Shown here: in pieces, positions 1 to 12,420 of the stretch | How the letters are laid out: every line of letters starts with the position of its first letter | Position numbering within the stretch: the stretch's first letter is position 1 | Source: Chondrilla cf. caribensis | Taxonomy: Eukaryota; Porifera; Demospongiae; Chondrillida; Chondrillidae | DNA: 50,000 nucleotides | Reading direction: 5' to 3' | Assembly: GCA_964020155.1 (NCBI GenBank) | Contig: OZ026562.1 | Location: 1,207,501-1,257,500, forward strand | Notes under the pieces: generated by a model | Seen by the model: the letters and a program-made list of their open reading frames with translations, nothing else | Told to the model about the DNA's origin: nothing | The model's database searches: none | Made by a program: the position numbers and the translations under genes

Positions 1-200
1 TTGAAGGGGTGTCACATAGTGATGAGGTATTTGCTTTAACCTTCCTTTTACCATCACTGGCAGCCATCTCAAGGGTGGGGTCTCTACTGATAGCCATCTT
101 ATTGGAAGATCTTCTACTGATAGCCTTTTCACTGGCTAAGTCAGCCTCCTTATCAGGGTCATCACTTGTACTATGTTCAAGTTTCTCAATCAGTTCATCA
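1..200 (-). CDS. Probable C-terminal exon of the TRP channel, truncated by the window edge
   Basis: Open from the acceptor CTACAG to the window edge without a stop, in phase with the exon at 868-806. It encodes a Ser/Lys/Asp-rich tail ([20 protein letters not shown] and onward). No domain was recognised. It is assigned to the channel only because of strand, phase and the absence of another start. Confidence 0.55.
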
Positions 201-238
201 CTGTAGCAGTGTGACAGTAGAGAATGTAAGACTATTAT

Positions 239-304
<66 letters not shown>

Positions 305-310
305 TGTCTG

Positions 311-354
<44 letters not shown>

Positions 355-404
355 TGTCTGCATGTGTGTGTGTGCACGTGCACGCGTGTGTGTGTTAGTG
401 TCTG

Positions 405-450
<46 letters not shown>

Positions 451-560
451 TGTCTGCATGTGTGTGTGTGCACGTGCACGCGTGTGTGTGTTAGTGTCTG
501 CATGTGTGTGTGTGTGTGTGTGTGTTTGTGTCTGCATGTGCGTGCGTGCGTGCGTGCGTG

Positions 561-594
<34 letters not shown>

Positions 595-635
595 TTTCTG
601 CATGTGTGTGTGTGTGCACGCGTGCACGTGTGTGC

Positions 636-666
<31 letters not shown>

Positions 667-2628
667 CGTGTGTTTGTGTCTGCATGTGTGTGTGTGTGTG
701 TGTGCGTGTGTGTGTGTGTGTCTGTGTGTTTGTGTCTGCATGTGTGTGTGTGTGTGTGTCTGGCTTTGCTACTTTTGTAAGAATGGAATAACAGCATGTA
801 CTCACAGTGCATCAACATGCTCTGTCAAGTCTTTCTCCATCTCTTTCCACTTGTCATCATCATCAGATCTATATGGACACAGTAGCAAATATTAGCTCAT
901 TGACAAATACATTCATTTCTGTAATATCTTCACTGATATTCGATGTGCAATTGTGTATACAGTATAAAGAAGGTATTATCATAATTGTATATATAGTCAC
1001 TATTATTTTCTGTAGTGACAAATTAGCCAGAAATGTAATGGAATAGATTGCAAATAAGATACAAACAGTGTGGACACATGTCTACAGGTATGAGGTGCAG
1101 AATCACTCTCACATTTTGGCCACAACGTCCCCTTCTGCTGCAAAACTAGATCAGAGAAAAGAACACATCAAGCTAACTAAATTTCCCAAAGATACAGTAC
1201 AGTGGGGGTTACATGTTTCAAACCTCTGAAATGAGGAAACCTCTGTAATAAGGACACTATTCTGTGTCCCAGTGTTGTACTGTGGTACATTAGGTGACCT
1301 CTACTAACATGTATGCCGTGCATCATGATAAAATTTTTGTGGTACAGTAATTATGTACGTGATTTCATTGTACACACACACACTTACACTCCCCCCCCCA
1401 CACACACTTTTGCACACACATACACACAGACATACCCACACAAACACACACCACACATATACAAACACACAACTCTCACATACACTCCATCATGCACACA
1501 CCACACTCTTACACACACATACACACATGCACTCACATTGCTTGAAATATTGCCAAAATTCCTCGACCAATCTTTTTGAGACAATTCCATTCCGGATTCA
1601 CTCTGCTGTCCTCCAATATGGATCTATTTATCCAAATGATCTTTGTACTTTTCTTTATTGGAGAACACACACAATACACAAAGATAAAGAGTGGTATGTT
1701 AGAAGTGAGGTTGTTGCATTTACACCAGGGTTATGAACGTGCTCCTGATACAGGACAATTTGAGTACATACATAATATTATATGAAGAATTACCATGCGT
1801 ATATACGTGTATATCCCCTATCTCAGGCTGTACAAAGTACATAATATATATCATAGACTGGATATTTGGAGTGCATGTTTGAAGGCAAGGTAGATTCAGA
1901 AAACAGAGAGAGATGTTCAGGATATTTCCTACATACTTTGCAGGTACATCCATCCACACAGATACCTGCACAAACATATACACACAGGCATACGCACATA
2001 CACACAATGCACACACAGATGCACACAAACAAACACACATGCACAAACATATACACACAGGCATACGCACATACACACAATGCACACACAGATGCACACA
2101 AACACACCCACACACCCACCCACACATCCACACCCACCCACACACCCACACACACACCCACACACCCACACACACACACACACACAGACTGAGACATACA
2201 CAGACACACACAGGTGGGCACACACACATGCATACCATTATGCCACAACAGCAAGGTGTGCGACGATACCCAGGTGTCCATCTCAAGAATCTTTCATGGC
2301 GTCTATTCCGTCCAAAGATGGGAAGTACAGGATATACTGCCATCAAAAACCTAGCATTGGCATAGGTGGCCAATTGTGAGGCTTGATCCTGAGCCTCATC
2401 ATAGCTGTGACTGATCTGAGCGATCAAGGCATTGATCATTAGGATGAGAATGATCACAAGAAATGTTAAGTAGAGGATGGCACTATAAACACTGCAGAGG
2501 GAGAGAGGGAGAGGGTGAGTTGAGGATCACACACATTCACTAGTCCAACTGGTTAAACTAACACATTCACACGCACACATGCATGCACACCCACACCCAC
2601 CCACACACCTACACGTACACACACATAT

Positions 2629-2698
<70 letters not shown>

Positions 2699-3104
2699 AT
2701 ACACACACACACTGGCATTCACCCAAATATAGAAGAATAATCAATGGTTGCTCCATGTGTAACAGTTTCAAAATTCCTGATTAGGAGTTCATTCAATGGA
2801 CTACAATACAAAATAAACAGATTGTAATATAATACTATAAATATGTACATATACTTGGTACAGTACACAAACAACACATGAAATAGTACATAGTGCAACA
2901 GCAGACTTTGCCATGGTGAAGAGGTCATGGATATTGACTAATACTGTCAATGTGATTGGACTGACATATGGTGTTGGGGAGGTTTGCTATAATTCGTATA
3001 TATTGTGTTGTTCTGATAAAAACTATGATAAAATGTGCAATGTATGTGAAATTACAAAAATTGCAATGGTGTTGTGTAAATCAGTCTAATATAGCAGTGA
3101 TGTG

Positions 3105-3174
<70 letters not shown>

Positions 3175-5516
3175 CACGCACGCACGCAAGCATACACACA
3201 CACGCACACACACACACACACACATACTTACAAAATCTCTTGTTCATTATTGGTAACAATTAGTATACCCCCAGTTGGCACACAGTCAGTCATGTTGATA
3301 TTCCCAGTATCATTTGTTGACACGTTCATGCAAGCAACAGAAGGAACGGTTGTGATATTCACATCTGGCCGTTCTCCTCTGAGAGCCAAGTAGATTCCTC
3401 CAGAGAAAGCAAAAGTCAGAATGACAGCAACGGCAAGGAACTTCAACACATCTCTTCTGATGATGACCCACAAGGCCAAGACATAGGTGCCGCTGAAGCT
3501 GCAAACAGTACAAAACAGCATCACTGACATCGATGTAGTACAGTACACTGCAGCATCACTGACATCGATGTAGTGCAGTACAACACAGCATCACTGACAT
3601 CGCAGCATCACTGACATTGATGTATGTGGTGTGATTCAAGGTGATGTAGGTGGTGTGAACCCAGGTGGTGTAAGTGGTGTAACTCCAGATGGTATAGATG
3701 ATGCAAGTCAAAGTGGTACATGTAGGTGTGTGACTTCAGCACAGTTTCAATTGATATAGTAATATATTTGCAATAATCAATATCATGATATTGTACATAA
3801 TACGCATTTACTTGAATAGAACCAGGAACTCCGTTGACATGCACACAGCAATGAGAAATAGGAGTGAGGCCACAATCCACTGTCCTCTGATGGCTGCTGC
3901 CCGACAGATTATGAGGATGACCAGGAGTATGATCAAAGACATCCTCAGGTAAACGGTGAAGAGCTTGAAGTACTTCAGCCTCAACCTGTGACCATAGTAA
4001 CAACATTCGTGAGTAGTAAATCTGAGTGTACATGTTTGTGACATACTGTAGCACTGTATGTACTCTCTCTCTCTGCGTGTGTGTACAGATGTGTGTGAAA
4101 TGGGTATAATATAGTCATGTACAATATTACATAAGATACATACATATGTGTGTATGCTGGTATATTGGGTGTGTGATGTTCTCACGTGAAGAGGTCGTAG
4201 AATATTTGGACCAAGGTGACAAAGCAGTAAATGAGGATGATCACCTCAAGAAACAACCTCCCCATATCCTGAGATGATAGAGTTACAGCCCCGATGTATT
4301 GCTGGGCAAGTTGTACCTCCGTTATGCCTGGTCTGGCAGCAAGATAGAGAGATCCAATGAGTGCTCCCAAGAATACCAGGTAGAAAAGCAAGGAGAAGCT
4401 GCATGTGGAGAACAAGACATTCACAAAAGAGAACTATAATAGAATCTTCAGTTGGCATGTCACTAAGAGGATGTGCTTGCTAGCAGTACAGATCCTCAAT
4501 TTGTTTCTGAATCAGTGATGGTTTCAATGCGTGTCCTGTACCCTTTATTATGTAAGTGTGTACATCAAGCGTGTGTGCATCAAATGTGTGTGCATCAAGT
4601 GTGTGTACATTAGGTGTGTGTGTATGAAATGTGTGGATGTCAGCATTTCACACAGTCTTATAGCTGAATTTGTCTCTCATCTTATATAAAAGTCTGAAAT
4701 CTCATAAGTCACCAAAAATTTCAAATGTGTGCATTAAGTGTGCGTGCATCAAGTGTGAGTGCATGCAATGTGTGAGTACATGAAGTGTTTGGATGTCACC
4801 ATTTTACAATCCCTTATATCTGAACTTGTCTCTCTCATCTTAAAACTCGTTTGTGTCGGAAAAATTCAAAAATTAGAAAACTTAATAATCAAGATCACAT
4901 ATTAATTGATGACATAGTTCAAAGTATCTTCAATACCAGTTTGAATATTCTGGTTCAAGGCTAGGCCTCTTAAGCACCTCATGTGGTATCTTAACATTCC
5001 CAGACATGAACAAGTTTTCGAATGCATGAGTAACCGGTACCAATCTTGTCGGAAAAATGGAGGTGAGTTGGAATCTGGGTACAATGCAACCACTAGTGCT
5101 GCACAGGAACATGACTCACCAGATTAATGGCCATCCAAACTTCCACATATTGTTGGAGATCCACACCTTGATAGCTGTGTGTCCCCAAACCTACAGAAGG
5201 TGCAGTTGAAGGAAGTTGTGGTGATCTGACTAACTCAGCCACCTGGTCTAACATCACACACAGTACATATTGCTGGGATGCCTGGCAATGAAGAACAACT
5301 GTACACACTTGTGACTGACTCCCACCAGTTGCTGATACAAGGGAGTGAAGGAAAAGTACCATGATATCCCCCAGTACAACTATTCATGTATGTGACATGT
5401 TCATTTTTCTAAATACCCATCATGATACATAATACGCATTACAGATGCTGTAGCAAACACACACACACAACACATATACACACGCACACACACACACATA
5501 CACACACAGACACACA

Positions 5517-5557
<41 letters not shown>

Positions 5558-5857
5558 GCGCGTGCACACGCACACGCACACACACACATTGCAGTACACT
5601 CACAGGCAAATCACTGCGCAAGAGAGCATTAAGTGTCAGACTACGATTGACTGAATCCTCATCATACACTCCCTCTTTGTCAGCATCAAAAGTTGTCCCA
5701 ACAACAACTTCGTCACCAAAGATGCTACCATCCAGGAACTTCTTCACAACATCCTTTGTTCAAGAGAAAGAATAGCCATGTGAGTCCTTCATTGAGCTAG
5801 TGCCCATATTCAGTTATAGCACGTGGGAAGCATGTGTGGTGCATTACACAAATGCAT

Positions 5858-5904
<47 letters not shown>

Positions 5905-6294
5905 CACACAAACACTGTATTATGTATCAGCCCACACTTACCAGGTGTTCTTCTTTATAAATCCCAGGGTCAGCAGTCAAGACTTTATAGAGTGAAAGAG
6001 GGGAAGGTGGATCGTTAGATTTCTTGAGATTCTGCTTGCAGTTTTGGGGGACAAAACTCTTGTGATCTGTGTTTTGGGAGACATTTCGTTTGGTACTCCT
6101 ATCAGAAGACTGCAGGCTACCATATATCTTCTCTTCCAATGAATCTGTCTCAAGAATGGTATGAATGCTAAGGGTGGGGAAAAGGATTGAATATACAGTC
6201 TATATGTTAAGTAGAATGGTACATCGCGTATGTATGTGAGTGCATCTTGGGAGGGAGAGAGTGAGATTATCCATGCATGCACACACGCACGCAT

Positions 6295-6336
<42 letters not shown>

Positions 6337-9300
6337 GCACGCACGCACACATGCCCGCATACACATGCGCACACACACACACTTACAAAGCTTTAGGTAC
6401 TTTCTCTAGGTAGTCATCCACCACAACCCAGTTGCTTGGATTTGTGGCAGCTTGCTTTACCAAATGATTAAGCTTTGTTCCAATGCTGCTGACAGTGACT
6501 GGTGTACACTTCTCCACCTCACTCCACAGCAGATTGAAGGTATCTTTACGTCTTGCACTGGCAGCATAGTCAAGGGCACTCTGTCCGTCCTTGTCTTCTT
6601 TAGTGTACCATACGATCAACTGGGTGGATTCATTGCCTACGTGTGCAATCATTTCTTCCAGGCATGACTTGGGAGTGGGGTGGTCGGACTCAGCAGACTT
6701 ACGTCCACGAAGGCAGGAGGACAGGATGCCGTCTTGAACATCAGGTATGACCGTATCCCATGCAGAGAGGCATAGTGGATGGGAGTAATACCGCATGAAT
6801 TCACTGCTGTTATCAACTTGAAACAGGAAGACCTTCCTATGAGTGACCGGTCCTCTGTGTCCTCCTCTTCATCTTGCTCATCTGTCCCGTCATTCTGACC
6901 TCCTCCTGGTGACTCATCTCTTTGGTTGGCTGCATCTTTCTTAACTTTGTCTGCGTTGGCAGCGAATTCTAGAAGTTCTCTAACTATAGAGAAGGCATTA
7001 ATCTTGGCTGCCAAATGCAAAGGAGTGTCTCCGTTGTTGTCTTTGTGCTGTACCATGGAGAGATCGTCCTTCTTGCACTTTCCCAAAAGATGCTTCACTG
7101 TTTCCAGCTTTTGTGCCTGGACAGCCTTGAACAGCGGGGTCCAGCCTTCTTCCGTCATGGCATTCAAATCAGCGTTACAATTGAGGAAGATGTCAATTAC
7201 ACGTTTGTCGCAAACTTCGTCAGCAACAGCACGGGAACCGCAGATGACATGAAGAGCAGTCATCTTAGAGGAAGGCATCACCACGTTGGGATCCACTTCC
7301 CACTCGATCAGCAGCCTCATGATGCCAATGTGGCCGAAATAACAGGCATAGTGCAAGATGTGGGAACCTTCCGAGAAGATCTGCATCACATCCGCTCCAC
7401 AAGTATACAACTCGTGAAGGAGAGCGGCAAACAGGGTATATTTCTGTAGAATAGATATATGGAGGAAACATATATGTGGTGAAACTGGTGTCAAGGTTAG
7501 AAAATTGACGTATAGAGCACCAGATACCATTACTGTACACATACTACTAAACCCAAATTCATACTATAAAGAACCTGGATATACGTATGCTATTGAACCC
7601 TGGTACATAGTATTAAGGCTAACTGCACTCTACTGAACTGATAATGCACTACCTGGTAACTGTAACATAGTTGAATCGTTAATTGCATTTGTAGCCAGTC
7701 ATATCTCAACTTACAACATTATCACTTTCATCAAAGTCCCTGGACAGAAAGGCAAATAGGTCTTCAGGTCTGTCGCAAGAAGGAGTGAAAAGTGTCTCAA
7801 TCTTGTTTAACTCTTGCTTCTTCTTTTGCTGTCTTCTGTGTAGCTCCAACCAGGAGAGAGCCACGACTTCCTTTCCAAACCCATCCTACCCACAAGAACA
7901 CAGAATACAGTCAAGGACTACACGCGTACCTGTACTATATAAGGCATGGCAAATACACCCACTCTGTCCTTCTCCACACACTATCACAACACAATACCTT
8001 AATAGATTCACATCCTTTGTCCTTGACAAGTGTTGAGATCCATTCACCATAAGTAAGATCATCAGAGGTGCTTGGTCGTTTCTCCCAAATCCTGGCTTCC
8101 AGTTTGTTCTTTCTAAACTCCTTTGATCTCTTCTTATTATAAAATGGCAGGGGTAATATTTTACCTGGGGAAAAATAGGTGAACTCTAATTTAGATATGA
8201 TTAGATATGAGTAAATCCATTATAATGCAGTATAGAAGTGTTCATATCCAATAGTAGATATTAGTGACCTTATAATTCATATTGCGCAAGAAGGTGGCTG
8301 ATTTCAAAATGCCAAAAATGAGTAATTTGACTGGACACCCTATAATCAAGTGTACTATCTTGAGTCTGTGCTGATATTTGACTCCAGTCAGTGGTAGACC
8401 AAGTTGTATACCACGCCACCAGTATTAATATACTAATGTACATGCTGAAACATGCTCAAACTAGCATGAAAGTAATATGTACCTGTTGGCACTTGTGTTG
8501 TTTGCTGTGTGGTCACCCTGCTCACAATGGAGGATACCTGGACAGATTCTAGAGTGGAACAAATGAGATATCAGAAGAAAAATATAGGACTTGTCCACTT
8601 CCATGATGGCACGTCATGATCTTTGAACTCACTGCCTTGAGTTTGTGAGGGTGGTAGGGGTTCAGGTTGAACATCTGTGGTGAAAAAAGCCGTACACCGC
8701 ACCACTACCATGATAGTACATACTGAAACTGATATAATAAGGTGCATGATACCTTGGGGTGTACGTGGTTCTGTGTTTTCCCCCGTCAACATGCTCCTCT
8801 CAGGTTCACTGTGAAGGTATACTGGTACTCCTACAACATGGGACCACATGGAATCATCACCTCTCTGGCATCTACTCTGTTTGTATACAATAGAACTTTA
8901 CCTTGATTGCTACTAGCAGGGGTCACTGACACTTTCCGTACTTCAGAGGTAGAATAAAGAATGACAGAAAATGAAACAAACATGGACGTTCATACCCTCC
9001 ATCCTCTCACAGGTACCTTTCGATGATGTCAAGGATCTATTCATCTTCTCCATTTGACTCATCATGTCATCAAATCGTTTACTCCAAGTGGCTAATGAAC
9101 AAGATCAAGAGCAATGTCTTGATCGTGCGACAGATGCTTCAACACTGAAATAAACTTGCAAAACACACTGCATGCGCACACAACTCCTACCTACACCCCT
9201 TCACATACAAACATACAAGTGCCTTTGACACACTGATTTACAACTGTACACCAACCCTGGTCATCCACAGTATGTTACTTCCTTTCAACACGCAAACACC

Positions 9301-10124
9301 CATGTAGTTTACGAACTGTACAGTGACAGCATTGAGTAGCATGCACAACGTACTGCATACCTTCAAGTCTTTCAAAACGAGATTCTTCTTGTGTAGCTTC
9401 TGGCTCTTTGGCACCACTGCCCTGGTCATGGTCTGGATGGAAAACAAAAAAAATGATACAAAATACACAACATGCTTATCACTACCGACTGCTGAGTCAC
9501 TTAACCAATAAAATTGAGTTTATAGACACCGCATCTTCTCAGTGAGGGTTCAATAACATCTTTTAAATTAAAAGTAATACCAAGTATACCTTGATATAAT
9601 GTCTAAGTGATTAAATCGGCCGTGTGGTGCCAACAGATATAACTGTTGTCACCTCAAGTCGAATCACTTAATTTTGTGTCGAGAAGATCTTTGACACAGT
9701 GGTGAAGTTTTGGTTGACAATGTCTGCATGTTTTTAAAGCAAATATTGCTTCAAAATATTAACTTTCAATTTGTCAAATCGAATCAAACATTCAAAAGGT
9801 CACATTAGCACACATGACTGCAAACACATCAAATGCTGTCATTCACACGGGAATTTACAGAAGTACTATTAATTGAAAACATGTAATTGAGGATTTTGTC
9901 CGCTTCCAGTTCGCGAGTTTCAGCTATTCTGTGTCAAATATTTGGATCACTACGTCAAATCGAATCTGCTAAACAGACCATGAAACACACACGCCGTTTA
10001 ACCTACCTCCCCGCGCTTGTGTCTTCTGCTTGGGACGTTGGTTCAGCAGATATCCTTGTCTATCCTGGTATCCTCTTCGTCTTCTTTTAGTAGCAGACTT
10101 ATGGAGTAGCCATTCGGTATCCAT
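1..10124 (-). CDS. TRP-family ankyrin-repeat cation channel (C-terminus runs off the left edge)
   Basis: Predicted plasma-membrane cation channel of the TRP superfamily. Exons: 10124-10007 (ATG), 9432-9361, 9091-9017, 8940-8902, 8830-8753, 8674-8633, 8548-8483, 8164-7998, 7885-7715, 7443-6703, 6667-6387, 6167-5942, 5753-5604, 5190-5120, 4398-4186, 3985-3812, 3498-3232, 2800-2723, 2491-2236. All join in phase, giving 1095 codons to just after S6. The N-terminus is basic and then coiled-coil-like ([15 protein letters not shown]). About six ankyrin repeats lie at residues 300-570 (e.g. [20 protein letters not shown]), with an acidic insert between repeats 4 and 5. A pre-S1 segment with WKFGWPL precedes S1-S6. 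The S5-pore turret has four N-glycosylation sequons. S6 ends [17 protein letters not shown], as in TRP channels. The exact subfamily (TRPV- or TRPA-like) is not decided. Confidence 0.87.
240..758. repeat. Long compound (GT)n microsatellite
   Basis: About 520 bp of (GT)n interrupted by recurring blocks such as TTTGTGTCTGCATG and GCACGTGCACGCG, which themselves repeat as a higher-order unit. It lies in an intron of the TRP gene and reads CA on the gene's sense strand, opposite to most of the other tracts. Confidence 0.97.
806..868 (-). CDS. Probable C-terminal exon of the TRP channel (acidic, charged)
   Basis: Acceptor ATATAG and donor GTGAGTAC flank 63 nt encoding [20 protein letters not shown]. 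It ends in phase 2 and joins perfectly to the exon at 200-1, giving the continuous charged segment [13 protein letters not shown]. This is probably a coiled-coil or cytoplasmic tail of the channel. A possible small exon near 1110-1135 could precede it. Confidence 0.6.
1198..1310. mobile_element. Decayed fragment of MITE family A
   Basis: Shares AACCTCTGTAATAAGGACAC, TTCTGTGTCCCAGTG and GGTGACCTCT with the full MITEs, but both termini are degraded. It lies in a TRP intron. Confidence 0.6.
1374..1530. repeat. CA-rich microsatellite after a splice donor
   Basis: Imperfect (CA)n with ACAT and ACAC variants. On the minus strand it follows directly from the donor of the exon at 1605-1537, so the sense strand reads GTGAGTGCATGTGTGTATG. 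Confidence 0.9.
1537..1605 (-). CDS. Probable C-terminal exon of the TRP channel
   Basis: An open 23-codon stretch ([16 protein letters not shown]...) sits between an AG acceptor and a GTGAGTG donor and follows the S6 exon in a compatible phase. The intron downstream is CA/GT microsatellite, as in the neighbouring introns. Its link to the next downstream exon is not resolved, so a further small exon may be missing. Confidence 0.5.
1965..2212. repeat. CA-rich microsatellite with an internal duplication
   Basis: Imperfect CA/CCCA tract. A block of roughly 60 bp (ACACAGGCATACGCACATAC and following) occurs twice, at about 1981 and 2053. It lies just downstream, in sense, of the donor of the S6 exon at 2236. 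Confidence 0.9.
2566..2713. repeat. (CA)n microsatellite after the pore-exon donor
   Basis: A pure CA core of about 60 bp with flanking CCCACA and ACATGC variants. It begins about 10 nt past the donor of the pore exon (2800-2723) on the sense strand. Confidence 0.95.
3105..3226. repeat. (CA)n microsatellite abutting the S5-exon donor
   Basis: CA tract with GCAC interruptions. The minus-strand reading is GTAAGTATGTGTGTG, so the repeat grows directly out of the 5' splice site of the exon at 3498-3232. Confidence 0.95.
3524..3625. repeat. Degenerate tandem repeat, TRP intron
   Basis: The phrase GCATCACTGACATCGATGTA recurs four times with variable spacers (about 3520-3625). It is followed by loosely repetitive GGTGGTGTAA-type sequence to about 3720. 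It is purely intronic, between the S4 and S5 exons. Confidence 0.75.
5458..5592. repeat. (CA)n microsatellite, TRP intron
   Basis: CA tract with CAGA and CGCGCG variants. It lies about 12 nt beyond the donor of the exon at 5753-5604 in sense orientation. Confidence 0.95.
5860..5913. repeat. (CA)n microsatellite, TRP intron
   Basis: Short, nearly pure CA tract about 30 nt downstream, in sense, of the donor after the exon at 6167-5942. Confidence 0.93.
6276..6382. repeat. (CA)n microsatellite abutting a splice donor
   Basis: CA tract flanked by (GCAC)n. The sense strand reads GTAAGTGTGTGTGTG directly from the donor of the exon at 6667-6387. Confidence 0.95.
6668..6702 (-). other. 35-nt micro-intron in the ankyrin region of the TRP gene
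   Basis: The ankyrin reading frame switches here. Excising 35 nt that begin GTAAGTCTG and end CCCAAG joins FVD to SCLEEM and keeps the next repeat ([10 protein letters not shown]) in frame. The length is not a multiple of three, so it cannot be read through. An intron this short is plausible in a gene-dense invertebrate genome but is near the lower limit. Confidence 0.75.
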
Positions 10125-10725
10125 TTCTCCGGACAGACTCTCCTTGCTTCAACGGGTCGGGTCCAACACACTCCCAATCCAACGCGACTTCGCTCAAGTG
10201 CAGTGTGACTTGTATACGTCGATATACAGTAACAAGATTAACACAGTTCGAGCGACCTTCTTACTAAAGTCTCCTCAATATCCACGAATATAAGAGATTC
10301 TGAAGCCAAGACGTCAATGAAGTACAGGATAACGGCTAGTGCATACGTCTTCTGCCGGAACAAATTCGGCAGGTGTTACGTAGAATGATGGGTATCACGT
10401 GCATCATAACTGTATTATCGATAGATATACATAATATACACATATAATATTATACTGTATAATAATAATTATTATTATTGGATATTAACCACGAAATGTG
10501 TGGAGTTCAGCTGAAACGAACTTATAATTTCTGAAGTTCCTTTTGAAATGATAAACCAGTTACTGTTTATGCAGTACTTGTACCTTTAGGTTGGTCTACC
10601 GAAAAGGGTACTACTGTAGCAGCAAATACACTAATTTCTGCTAATTGCAATAAGTACAAATATGCATGCATACAATGTATGTATGTTATGCATATGTCAT
10701 ATGTGTCAGTACTAGTTGTGTACAT
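10125..10725. other. Intergenic: TAF2 3' end to TRP 5' end
   Basis: Roughly 600 bp between the TAF2 stop and the TRP start, both genes being on the minus strand. It holds AT-rich stretches (AATAATAATTATTATTATT near 10,458), a CACGTG E-box-like hexamer near 10,398 and no convincing exon. It probably contains the TRP promoter and the TAF2 3' UTR. No clear polyadenylation hexamer was found. Confidence 0.5.
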
Positions 10726-11805
10726 TCACAGGTCCTGTCTGTGTTCCTTGTGTTTATGCTTCTTCTTCTTCTTGTGCTTCTCTTTCAACTTTTCCCTGTC
10801 CTTGTTCTTCTTGTGTTTCTTCTTGTGACCTCCACCCACTGAGCTCGGAGAAGGGCTCTGTGTTGCTTCTTGCAAAGAAGGTTGAGACCCAAAGGAAGGT
10901 TGTAACTGGCTAAAACCAGTTGATACAGTGAATGAGAGAGGCTCAAATGATGGCTTCTTGGCAAGCGGCATGGATCCAGGGGATGAATCCTTTGAGACAG
11001 TCTCATCATCGAATATGTCACTCGGCAGTGATCTGGATATATCCGTAATGTTCACACCTGACTGTATGCGTACAAGGGTGTGTAGGAACAGCAACAGGAC
11101 ATCAAAAAGAAAGGTCTTTTAATATCATTGTGTTCAAACTGATCAGTTGTGGCACACACAAAATTCACACCAATTGACAAAAACTATAATCTATTCCATT
11201 CAATGCTGAAATTTACTACATAATTGTAAGAATTGATCATTTTAATTAGCTACAATTATGTAGCTCATTCTTGCTGTGTATACTGGTCATTGTCCATACC
11301 ATATGCACTATCCCTGTATCCCACCACTCATGCCATGTATGTGCAAACACATTCTGTATAGCGGGAAGGTATTGAGGGACATAATTTTCGCAGATGGCTC
11401 CAAAAATGAAGATTTCCAGATAAAATTTTTGCGGATGCTGGCCACACTGAAGAGTCATGTTACAATTAACGCCTAATTCATGATTTTATTTTGCACATGT
11501 TAAGCCACCTGCAAAATCTGCGAAATTTAATTTGTCCCGCGAAAATTTTCCCGCCATAAGGTACCACGTTCCTAGTGAGTACAATGGTGCTCAGGGAGGC
11601 ATGGCTTCTGGTGTGTGTACATGCTTACCGGGAACAGTCCACTAGTTGTTGGTCCAGGGAGTGGTATGTCCTCAGCAAGTTGAACCTATGTACATACACA
11701 TGTACACACATGTAGGTAGATAAGATACATATGTAAGCATGTACATATGCATGTGTGTACATACCACTTATACGCATGTACATGGACACACATGCACACA
11801 CACAT

Positions 11806-11885
<80 letters not shown>

Positions 11886-12335
11886 TAACAGGAGATCCAA
11901 GACTGGCTCTTGCTACTTGCTCCTTCAGATCGATCACTATCCCAAGCTGCACACATGAGAACAGATATACCGTACCTACAGTAGGACATTCTCAAAGCAG
12001 ACCAGTACCACTTACCCCTTGTGGCATGCAAGTAGGAGTCAGATGCCCGTACAAAGCTGTGTAAAAGCTCACAAAGGCATTCCTCAATCTTGAGTCATGG
12101 GAAAGCTGCGACCTAGAGACAAACAGAGGGCTAGTGTGGGACATTACACAGAATCAAACTATCATGCGTGTACATATGAAAATACATACATATTGCATAC
12201 TAACCTGTACCACACATAGACATGCACATATACGTACACATACACACACACACTGTGCACACATGGACACACAACACACACCATGCACACATACACACGT
12301 ATGTACACACATACACACATACATGTGTGTACCAC

Positions 12336-12420
<85 letters not shown>

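Noticed and set aside
166..895. Long overlapping ORFs in several frames composed of Cys-Val or His-Thr repeats
   Set aside because: They are translations of (GT)n/(CA)n microsatellite, present on both strands at once, and lie in an intron. The same holds for such ORFs at 1.4, 2.1, 5.5, 12.3, 15.8, 18.1, 31.2, 38.1 and 43.2 kb.
1105..1140. A small exon candidate of the TRP tail on the minus strand (EGDVVAK-type)
   Set aside because: It has plausible AG and GTGAGAG borders and would join the next exon in one frame, but it does not fit the phase of the preceding exon, so it was not annotated.
1860..1960. Minus-strand frame [18 protein letters not shown] as a further TRP tail exon
   Set aside because: The acceptor and donor are not convincing, and the frame lies beside repeat sequence. 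Left unassigned.
6926..7449. Plus-strand ORFs of 108 and 144 codons
   Set aside because: They are antisense to the large ankyrin exon of the TRP gene, whose minus-strand frame is strongly supported by domain motifs.
10716..11122. Plus-strand Ser/Cys-rich ORFs
   Set aside because: Antisense shadows of the Lys/His-rich last exon of TAF2.
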